Part shown: piece after piece, positions 7,216-12,179 of the stretch
Numbering within the stretch: the stretch's first letter is position 1
Layout: the number at the start of each line of letters is the position of its first letter
NCBI GenBank assembly: GCA_012840625.1
Contig: DUSB01000011.1
Span: 1-12,179, forward strand
Length of the DNA: 12,179 nt
Reading direction: 5' to 3'
Origin: Syntrophomonadaceae bacterium
Lineage (GTDB): Bacteria; Bacillota; Syntrophomonadia; Syntrophomonadales; Syntrophomonadaceae
Notes under the pieces: model-generated
Seen by the model: only the letters and a program-made list of their open reading frames with translations
Told to the model about the DNA's origin: nothing
The model's database searches: none
Translations under genes and position numbers: made by a program

Positions 7216-8687
7216 AAGAAATAATACTGGGAATTATAACTGCAGCCCTTATCTTTATGGCTATAATAGGCATTAATGTGATGCCAGTAGTTGTTGTGCT
7301 CATCATTGTGGGAGGCCTATACTATCTTTTACATGCCCAGGGTATGCTGGGAGTTAAAAACATTGGCGCAGCATATGAAAAAGATGCCGAACTGCATTTT
7401 GAAGATATAGGCGGTCAGAGCAGTGCTGTAAATGAACTAAAGGAAGCCCTGGAATTTCTTCTTAAGCCGGAATACATTGTTAATATGGGGATTCGTCCTT
7501 TGAAAGGTGTGCTGTTGATCGGTCCTCCAGGAACCGGGAAGACTTTACTGGCTCGTGCAGCCGCTAATTATACCAGTTCAGTCTTTCTGGTGGCTTCAGG
7601 ATCTGAATTCATAGAAATGTATGCCGGGGTGGGTGCCAAACGCATCCGGCAGCTGTTCAATGAAGCACGCCAGAAGGCCAAGCGTCTGCACAAAAAGAGT
7701 GCTATTATTTTCATTGATGAATTAGAAATACTGGGAGTCAAAAGAGGCAGACACAGCAGCCACATGGAGTATGATCAGACCCTCAACCAGCTGCTGGTGG
7801 AAATGGACGGCATCATCCAGGACAAGGAACCCTATATTCTGCTTATAGGCGCTACCAATAGAGAGGATATGCTGGACCCAGCCTTATTAAGGCCAGGTCG
7901 TTTTGATCGCCAGGTACAGGTGGGTCTACCGGATCGATCTGGCAGGGAGCAGATATTAAAAATCCACACTCATAATAAGCCTCTAAATGATGATGTTGAT
8001 TTAATGGCTATTGCCCGTGCCACCTTCGGTTTTTCCGGGGCGCACCTGGAAAGCTTGAGTAATGAAGCGGCTATTCTGGCCATGCGTGAAGGGGAAGAAG
8101 AAATTTATCAACGGCATTTTTCTGAAGCCATTGATAAAGTAATCATGGGAGAGAAATTAAACCACAAGCCATCAGCGGAAGAACTGGCCAGAGTATGTGT
8201 ACATGAAAGTGGTCATGCCATCATCAGCGAATATACTCAAAGGGGTTCGGTATCATCCATTAGTATTATTCCTCGTGGTAAAGCTTTGGGATTCATGCGC
8301 AAATCACCACAGGATGATCAGTATCTATATACCGCCAGGCAAATTGAACATCAGATCATGGTGGCACTGGCTGGCGCCATGGCAGAAGAAATTAAATTTA
8401 ACAGTCGCAGCACAGGTGCACGTAATGATTTTGAACAGGCCTGGCAGTTGGTCGGAGAACTGGTGGCGAATGGTTTATCCAGTCTGGGCATTATCTCCCG
8501 GGAGCATCTCCCTGATGATAAGTTTTTCTGCGAAACCAAAACAATCATTGATCGGTTGGAAAAACAGACCAGGGAAATATTGCAGGATTATGAAACCCTT
8601 TTAGAGAAACTAAGTGATGCTCTGGTACGCGAAGAAAGTATTGACCGACAGGAATTTGAAAAAATCATTTATCCATCTTTGACTTAA
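7212..8687 (+). CDS. Short FtsH-type AAA+ zinc metalloprotease (M41) without extracytoplasmic domain
   Basis: FtsH proteins are membrane hexamers that unfold and degrade membrane and soluble proteins with ATP. This 491-residue paralogue has two closely spaced hydrophobic segments (about 4-20 and 24-41) with only a few residues between them, where normal FtsH (about 600-650 residues) has a folded outside domain. The AAA+ module is complete: Walker A GPPGTGKT at 104-111, Walker B IIFIDE at 165-170 with D169 and E170, sensor ATN at 214-216, and arginine fingers R227 and R230 in RPGRFD. The peptidase has HESGH at 331-335 and the third zinc ligand D406 in STGARND, so it should be active. The pore motif reads MYAG at 136-139 rather than the usual MFVG. 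It starts at ATG 7212, overlapping the previous stop. Calling it the main cell FtsH is unlikely given its size and setting. Confidence 0.93.
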   Translation: MKEIILGIITAALIFMAIIGINVMPVVVVLIIVGGLYYLLHAQGMLGVKNIGAAYEKDAELHFEDIGGQSSAVNELKEALEFLLKPEYIVNMGIRPLKGVLLIGPPGTGKTLLARAAANYTSSVFLVASGSEFIEMYAGVGAKRIRQLFNEARQKAKRLHKKSAIIFIDELEILGVKRGRHSSHMEYDQTLNQLLVEMDGIIQDKEPYILLIGATNREDMLDPALLRPGRFDRQVQVGLPDRSGREQILKIHTHNKPLNDDVDLMAIARATFGFSGAHLESLSNEAAILAMREGEEEIYQRHFSEAIDKVIMGEKLNHKPSAEELARVCVHESGHAIISEYTQRGSVSSISIIPRGKALGFMRKSPQDDQYLYTARQIEHQIMVALAGAMAEEIKFNSRSTGARNDFEQAWQLVGELVANGLSSLGIISREHLPDDKFFCETKTIIDRLEKQTREILQDYETLLEKLSDALVREESIDRQEFEKIIYPSLT

Positions 8688-8717
8688 ACACCGGAATTAA
8701 CCGGTGTTTTCTTTTTT
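8686..8717 (+). terminator. Rho-independent terminator after the short ftsH
   Basis: AAACACCGG (8686-8694) pairs with CCGGTGTTT (8701-8709) around a 6-base loop and continues into TTCTTTTTT. The left arm begins inside the stop codon TAA (8685-8687). It closes the two-gene unit. Confidence 0.92.
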
Positions 8718-8746
8718 AAAACAAGATAAATGAACACGCTTTGACT

Positions 8747-8752
8747 TATAAT
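8747..8752 (+). promoter_or_regulatory. -10 element for cinA-thpR
   Basis: A perfect TATAAT at 8747-8752 lies 53 bases before the cinA start. A TTGACT directly abuts it (8741-8746) and so cannot be its -35; no good -35 is found 16-18 bases upstream, and no well-placed -10 exists for that TTGACT. The leader would contain a small hairpin, AGCCG (8768-8772) with CGGCT (8779-8783), and the ribosome site AGAGGTG at 8792-8798. Confidence 0.4.
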
Positions 8753-8804
8753 AATAAATAATGTTTTAGCCGTGAAAGCGGCTTGAATCAAAGAGGTGTA
8801 AGGT

Positions 8805-10064
8805 TTGGTTAAAGCGTATATTATTTCAACCGGCACGGAATTGCTGTTAGGATCCACCCTCGATACCAACTCAGTTTTCCTATCACGTCGTCTCAATGAT
8901 TTAGAAATACGTGTAGTAGGTAAATCAATCGTGGGCGATAACCAGGAGATGCTGGCCCGGGCTTTTCAATTAGCGATGGCATCAGCTGATTTAATTATTT
9001 CTACTGGAGGGCTGGGGCCTACTTTAGATGATTTAACCAAGACGGTCCTTTGTGATACCCTGGGATGCAAACTGGAACAGCGGCCTGAGGAGGTTGAGCG
9101 GCTGCGTAGTTTTTTTTCGGAACGACAAAGAGAAATGCCTGATAGCAATTTAAAACAGGCGATGTTCCCGGAAGGTGCCAGGGTCCTGCCCAACCAGCGA
9201 GGAACTGCTCCGGGCATGTATTTAAAGAGGGAGGGCAAGGTTTTTGTTTTATTACCAGGACCCCCTCATGAAATGGAAGCCATGTTTGAAGATGTTATTC
9301 CATTATTAAAACAGGAATATCAGGGTTTACTGAAAAAATCTTTAAGCAAAACCATCCGGGTGTTTGGACCCGGTGAATCAAAAATCGAAGCCATGCTAAA
9401 ACCTATCCTCCAGAACCAGACAGGTGTGTCCATGGCCCTGCTGGCTCAGGAGGGTGAAGTGTGCATTAGAGTAAGCTCACAGCAAGAAAAGCCTGAAGAG
9501 AGTCAGGTGGTTCTAGATGAAGCGGTAGCAGCTCTATCAGCCCGATTGGGTGATTATATCTATGGCTATGATGATGATACTCTGGTTCATGTAGTCAGTA
9601 AACTATTGAAAGAAAAAAGGAAAACAGTAGCGCTTGCAGAATCCTGTACTGGAGGTCTATTATCCAAGCTCATGACCGATTTGCCAGGCAGTTCTGCTTT
9701 TTTTTGGGGAGGTATATGCTGCTATTCAAATCAAGCCAAAGTAAAGCTGCTGGGAGTATCAGCAGACACGCTAGAACAATTTGGAGCGGTTAGCAAAGAA
9801 ACTGCACAGGAAATGGCCCGGGGTATTCGTTTACGGGCTGGAACCGATTATGGAATAGGCATAACAGGCCTGGCCGGACCTGATGGCGGCAGCCCTGCTA
9901 AACCTGTGGGACGGGTTTATATTTCTCTGGCAGGAGAAAAAGACTGTTTCGTAAAACCAATGCATTTTGTAGGATCCAGGGATGCGATAAGGATGTTGGC
10001 GGCTAAAACTGCGCTGGATCTTCTGCGGCGAGAGCTATTAAAAGATAATAAAGGGGATGAATAA
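8805..10064 (+). CDS. cinA: CinA, nicotinamide-nucleotide amidohydrolase / competence-damage inducible protein
   Basis: CinA has an N-terminal MoaB/MogA-like domain (COG1058, reported to hydrolyse ADP-ribose and related pyrophosphates) and a C-terminal PncC domain that deamidates nicotinamide mononucleotide to nicotinate mononucleotide, returning NMN from DNA ligation to NAD synthesis. The 419-residue protein shows both. The first half carries STGTELLLGSTLDTNS (8-23), STGGLGPTLDD (66-76) and LPGPPHEMEAMF (150-161). The second half carries AESCTGG at 278-284 with the conserved serine and ends with GITGLAGPDGG at 352-362. Length is standard. The start is TTG 8805, six bases after AGAGGTG. thpR follows two bases after the stop, and recA comes next; cinA-recA neighbourhood is common in Firmicutes, where cinA was named from competence. 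It is a cytosolic enzyme; no residue looks lost. Confidence 0.96.
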   Translation: MVKAYIISTGTELLLGSTLDTNSVFLSRRLNDLEIRVVGKSIVGDNQEMLARAFQLAMASADLIISTGGLGPTLDDLTKTVLCDTLGCKLEQRPEEVERLRSFFSERQREMPDSNLKQAMFPEGARVLPNQRGTAPGMYLKREGKVFVLLPGPPHEMEAMFEDVIPLLKQEYQGLLKKSLSKTIRVFGPGESKIEAMLKPILQNQTGVSMALLAQEGEVCIRVSSQQEKPEESQVVLDEAVAALSARLGDYIYGYDDDTLVHVVSKLLKEKRKTVALAESCTGGLLSKLMTDLPGSSAFFWGGICCYSNQAKVKLLGVSADTLEQFGAVSKETAQEMARGIRLRAGTDYGIGITGLAGPDGGSPAKPVGRVYISLAGEKDCFVKPMHFVGSRDAIRMLAAKTALDLLRRELLKDNKGDE

Positions 10065-10066
10065 TA

Positions 10067-10627
10067 TTGCGTTTATTCATAGCCATACCTGTACCGGAAT
10101 CGGTTAAAGACTATGCCAATGGAGTACGGCAGCGCCTGCAATCTACAGATGCAGATGTTAAATGGGTAGAAAAGGAAAACATGCATCTGACGGTAAAATT
10201 CCTGGGGGAAGTAAAGGAAGATCAGCTGTCATCGATTGATAAAGAGTTACAGAAGGTAGGGGAATGCTGTCCTGCTTTTATGCTGTCTTTATACGGGATT
10301 GGCTTTTTCCCCAATAAGAACCGACCGCGTGTTATCTGGATGGGAGTTCGTGGTGAGATTGACAAAGCCGAATTTTTAGCTGAACGTACCGATGCCTATC
10401 TGGCTACTTTAGGTTTTGAAGAAGAGCGTAGTCATCGCTTTCATTTGACCCTGGGCCGAATACGCAGTGATCGCAACCTGAAAATGTTTATGCATCAGGT
10501 TGCTCTGGAGAAGGAGCAGTTAAAACATCATAGTTTCAGGGTAGATAAGATATACCTGATGGAGAGCACTTTAACCGCATCAGGACCTATTTATAAAAAA
10601 ATAAACAGTTATGCTCTTTTAGGATGA
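10067..10627 (+). CDS. thpR: RNA 2',3'-cyclic phosphodiesterase ThpR (2'-5' RNA ligase family)
   Basis: ThpR belongs to the 2H phosphoesterase superfamily, whose members open 2',3'-cyclic phosphates on RNA to 2'-phosphates and in vitro can join tRNA halves with a 2'-5' bond. The 186-residue protein has both catalytic HxT motifs: HLTVKFLG starting at H40 and HLTLGRI starting at H126, with the usual spacing. It opens MRLFIAIPVP, typical for the family. The start is TTG 10067, two bases after the cinA stop, with AAGGGG (10051-10056) inside the end of cinA as ribosome site; the next Met (residue 39) would cut into the first motif. It must be transcribed with cinA, as there is no room for a promoter. 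The physiological substrate is not known; a link to NAD or RNA repair is speculation. Confidence 0.94.
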   Translation: MRLFIAIPVPESVKDYANGVRQRLQSTDADVKWVEKENMHLTVKFLGEVKEDQLSSIDKELQKVGECCPAFMLSLYGIGFFPNKNRPRVIWMGVRGEIDKAEFLAERTDAYLATLGFEEERSHRFHLTLGRIRSDRNLKMFMHQVALEKEQLKHHSFRVDKIYLMESTLTASGPIYKKINSYALLG

Positions 10628-10657
10628 TTGACTTGCAGTAAGTTTTTGGATTATAAT
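10628..10657 (+). promoter_or_regulatory. Sigma-A promoter of recA
   Basis: TTGACT (10628-10633, five of six matches) is followed after 18 bases by a perfect TATAAT (10652-10657). The -35 begins on the base directly after the thpR stop codon. The predicted transcription start, near 10664, falls inside the LexA box. Confidence 0.8.
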
Positions 10658-10662
10658 GTGAG

Positions 10663-10676
10663 CGAACACATGTTTG
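10663..10676 (+). promoter_or_regulatory. LexA (DinR) SOS box of recA
   Basis: CGAACACATGTTTG matches the Firmicute LexA/DinR consensus CGAAC-N4-GTTYG-like inverted repeat: both half sites CGAAC and GTTTG are present with a 4-base spacer. It lies just downstream of the -10 and over the likely start site, the right place for repression. Its last base is the first base of the ribosome site GAGGAGGG (10676-10683). This predicts recA induction after DNA damage. Confidence 0.85.
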
Positions 10677-10689
10677 AGGAGGGATAAAC

Positions 10690-11724
10690 TTGGAATTTGA
10701 TAAATTAGAAGAAGGCAAAGCCCAAGCGCTAAATAGTGCCATTAAAAACATAGAAAAACAATTTGGCAAAGGCTCGATTATGAAATTAGGTGAAAACATA
10801 GGCATGAACATTGATGTCATATCCACCGGCTGTGTATCACTGGATATGGCACTGGGAGTAGGTGGACTGCCACGGGGAAGAGTTATTGAAATATTTGGTC
10901 CCGAATCTTCAGGGAAAACCACCGTAGCCTTACATGCCATAGCCCAGGCACAGAAAGAGGGGGGAATGGCTGCCTTTATTGATGCGGAACATGCTCTGGA
11001 TCCATTGTATGCTAAAAAGCTGGGGGTAGACATTGATAATTTACTGGTATCTCAACCAGATAGCGGGGAACAGGCACTGGAGATTGCAGAGGCACTGGTA
11101 CGCAGTGGAGCCATTGATATTATTGTCATAGACTCCGTTGCTGCCCTGGTACCCAAAGCCGAATTAGAAGGCGAAATGGGTGATTCTCATGTAGGACTTC
11201 AGGCCCGATTGATGTCACAGGCGCTACGAAAATTAACGGCCCATATTGGAAAATCAAATGCAGTTGTCATTTTTATTAATCAAATCAGGGAAAAAGTAGG
11301 CATTATATACGGTAATCCAGAGACCACCACCGGTGGTAGGGCGCTTAAATTTTACTCTTCGGTACGTATTGAAGTGCGAAAGGGAGAACAGATTAAGCAG
11401 GGCAATGAACTGATTGGCAATCGTACCCGCGCGAAAGTGGTTAAAAATAAAGTGGCCCCTCCTTTTAAAACAGTTGAATTTGACCTTATGTATGGACAAG
11501 GTATATCGCGTGAAGGAGACATTCTTGATATCGCTACCGAGAGCGATATTATACAAAAAAGTGGCGCTTGGTATTCCTATGGTGATGAACGCCTAGGACA
11601 GGGTAGAGAAAATGCAAAACAGTATTTACAGGCAAATCCTGAGGTATGTAACGAAATAGAAGAACAATTCAAACAGCTGCTTGCTGCAGCGCGAGGCTCA
11701 ACAGAGGAGACAGAGGAAGCTTGA
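10690..11724 (+). CDS. recA: Recombinase RecA
   Basis: RecA forms ATP-dependent filaments on single-stranded DNA, drives strand exchange in recombinational repair and triggers LexA self-cleavage. The 344-residue protein is complete: Walker A GPESSGKT at 70-77, catalytic E100 within FIDAEHALD, Walker B IIVIDSV with D148, the L1 stretch (EGEMGDSHVG, 160-169) and the L2 stretch (GNPETTTGG, 208-216). It has a short acidic C-terminal tail (TEETEEA) like other Firmicute RecA proteins. The start is TTG 10690, six bases after the very strong GAGGAGGG; the next in-frame Met is residue 31, inside the conserved region. It has its own SOS-controlled promoter, so expression is likely uncoupled from cinA-thpR. 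No recX follows, though recX often sits next to recA. Confidence 0.99.
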   Translation: MEFDKLEEGKAQALNSAIKNIEKQFGKGSIMKLGENIGMNIDVISTGCVSLDMALGVGGLPRGRVIEIFGPESSGKTTVALHAIAQAQKEGGMAAFIDAEHALDPLYAKKLGVDIDNLLVSQPDSGEQALEIAEALVRSGAIDIIVIDSVAALVPKAELEGEMGDSHVGLQARLMSQALRKLTAHIGKSNAVVIFINQIREKVGIIYGNPETTTGGRALKFYSSVRIEVRKGEQIKQGNELIGNRTRAKVVKNKVAPPFKTVEFDLMYGQGISREGDILDIATESDIIQKSGAWYSYGDERLGQGRENAKQYLQANPEVCNEIEEQFKQLLAAARGSTEETEEA

Positions 11725-11891
11725 CACTATTCTGGAAACTCACTAAAATTATAGAAGGCTCGAGGAAGGGTCTCACAGTACTTGACCATTTGAACATAAG
11801 TTAAGATATATCGCAGTCCCGTGGTATTAAATAGGGTAAACAGTTAAGAACAGGCTGTTTAAGATATAAATAATTTGTGGTCGTGTCTGGT

Positions 11892-12005
11892 TGGGTGAAA
11901 TGTTTGGTTTTCATCACTCAAAGCGCATGCCGGAGTTTTTTGCTTTAAATCCGGTTAGAGTATAGCTATGCAAAGGATGAAAGCCAACATGTGAGATACT
12001 TCATT
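11892..12005 (+). ncRNA. Candidate structured RNA upstream of rny
   Basis: A long stem pairs 11900-11915 with 11976-11990: 15 base pairs including one G-U, with one bulged T at 11905. Nested inside are GCAT/ATGC (11925-11928 with 11968-11971) and a hairpin CCGGA-(g)-TTT / AAATCCGG (11930-11938 with 11947-11954). Two alternative hairpins compete for the same bases: TGGGTGA..TG (11892-11902) with CATCACTCA (11912-11920), and ATGAA (11977-11981) with TTCAT (12000-12004). A terminator follows at once. The layout fits a terminated small RNA, a leader that switches folds before the terminator, or a palindromic repeat element. I do not recognise any known riboswitch class. Only pairing by eye supports it. 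Confidence 0.4.
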
Positions 12006-12006
12006 T

Positions 12007-12035
12007 AAAGCCGAGTTATGACAACTCGGTTTTTT
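12007..12035 (+). terminator. Rho-independent terminator between recA and rny
   Basis: CCGAGTT (12011-12017) pairs with AACTCGG (12023-12029) around a 5-base loop and is followed by six T (12030-12035); AAAG before the stem can pair with the T run. It ends either the recA transcript or the structured RNA before it, and stands 53 bases before the rny start. Confidence 0.9.
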
Positions 12036-12088
12036 GCTTTACTAAAATAATGTCTATATCGTAATTGTTCTATAGGGAGGTGAAAGCG

Positions 12089-12179
12089 ATTTCAACGATT
12101 GTTAGCTTTATAGTTATTATACTCTCTCTGGCTGTTGGTGCTTTAGCTGGTTACTATGTACGCAAGCTGGTTGCTGAAA
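12089..12179 (+). CDS. rny: Ribonuclease Y, N-terminal end (partial)
   Basis: The gene runs off the right edge after 30 codons. The visible part is one N-terminal membrane helix (IVSFIVIILSLAVGALAGYY) followed by VRKLVAE, matching the anchor of RNase Y, the endoribonuclease that starts mRNA decay in Firmicutes; the coiled coil, KH and HD domains lie outside. recA followed by rny is the usual order in this group, which supports the call. The likely start is ATT at 12089: GGGAGGTGA (12075-12083) is properly spaced before it. In-frame GTG 12080 lies inside that ribosome site, and in-frame TTG 12065 lies upstream of it with no site of its own; a stop (TAA 12062-12064) precedes both. No strong promoter was seen between the terminator and the start. 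Confidence 0.75.
   Translation, partial: MSTIVSFIVIILSLAVGALAGYYVRKLVAE

Larger units (their letters stand above)
11725..12088 (+). other. 364-base stretch without a convincing gene between recA and rny
   Basis: No conserved protein is seen in any frame. A 27-codon frame (TTG 11721 to TAA 11802-11804) overlaps the recA stop but resembles nothing known. A hairpin TAAACAG (11837-11843) / CTGTTTA (11855-11861) with an 11-base loop is present. TATAAA at 11865-11870 could be a weak -10, with no good -35, for the structured segment at 11892-12005. Then come a clear terminator and the rny ribosome site. Confidence 0.6.

Noticed and set aside
7212..8687. Short FtsH as a pseudogene or truncated copy
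   Set aside because: The frame is intact, all ATPase, arginine-finger and zinc-binding residues are present, and the gene has its own ribosome-coupled start and terminator.
8741..8764. TTGACT as a -35 for cinA
   Set aside because: No acceptable -10 lies 16-18 bases downstream; the perfect TATAAT directly abuts it.
10587..11033. A 148-residue minus-strand open frame opposite thpR end and recA start
   Set aside because: It lies opposite strongly conserved RecA coding sequence, crosses the recA promoter, has no recognisable motif and no good ribosome site. The same reasoning excludes the other minus-strand frames opposite uppP, spoIIIE, rodZ/rimO and cinA.
11912..11960. Resemblance to a c-di-GMP (GEMM) riboswitch because of a CAAAGC followed by a hairpin
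   Set aside because: The second conserved half (the GGUAGC/GGGUUACC-type block) and the upstream GGCAAACC-like block are missing, so the match is only a short string.
1..12179. CRISPR array, tRNA, rRNA, insertion sequence or prophage elements
   Set aside because: I looked on both strands and saw no regularly spaced repeats, no tRNA-like cloverleaf with a T-loop motif, no transposase or integrase frame, and no flanking direct repeats.

Overview
The window reads as a chromosomal core region of a low-to-moderate GC, endospore-forming Firmicute of the class Clostridia. The evidence is gene order (tepA - ylzJ - spoIIIE, then rodZ - rimO - pgsA - cinA - thpR - recA - rny, close to the Bacillus/Clostridia arrangement), strong Shine-Dalgarno sites, many TTG starts, and a Firmicute-type LexA box in front of recA. 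The protein sequences made me think of Syntrophomonas or a relative, but I could not test that. All recognised genes lie on the + strand.

Layout. 1-345: the 3' end of a ClpP-like protease gene (tepA) overlapping a small ylzJ-like gene, closed by a strong terminator. 447-1363: a self-contained uppP unit (undecaprenyl-diphosphatase) with its own extended -10 promoter and a hairpin terminator. 1391-3673: a SpoIIIE/FtsK DNA translocase. 3674-3906: a gene-free gap with hairpins. 3907-6542: rodZ-like, rimO and pgsA, tightly packed and ended by a strong terminator. 6644-8717: a bicistronic unit with its own promoter and terminator, encoding an unrecognised single-pass membrane protein and a shortened FtsH-type AAA+/M41 zinc protease that lacks the extracytoplasmic domain. 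8747-10627: cinA and thpR. 10628-11724: recA with its own promoter and a LexA box. 11725-12088: about 360 bases without a convincing gene, holding a base-paired stretch and a terminator. 12089-12179: the start of rny (RNase Y), apparently with an AUU start codon.

Most of the window is housekeeping: cell envelope (UppP, PgsA, RodZ), chromosome translocation in division and sporulation (SpoIIIE), ribosome modification (RimO), DNA repair and SOS (RecA), NAD-related salvage (CinA), RNA metabolism (ThpR, RNase Y). The two places least explained by known biology are the small-membrane-protein/short-FtsH pair, set like a cassette between pgsA and cinA, and the structured segment between recA and rny. 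Neither can be called a new system from sequence alone; both give testable predictions.
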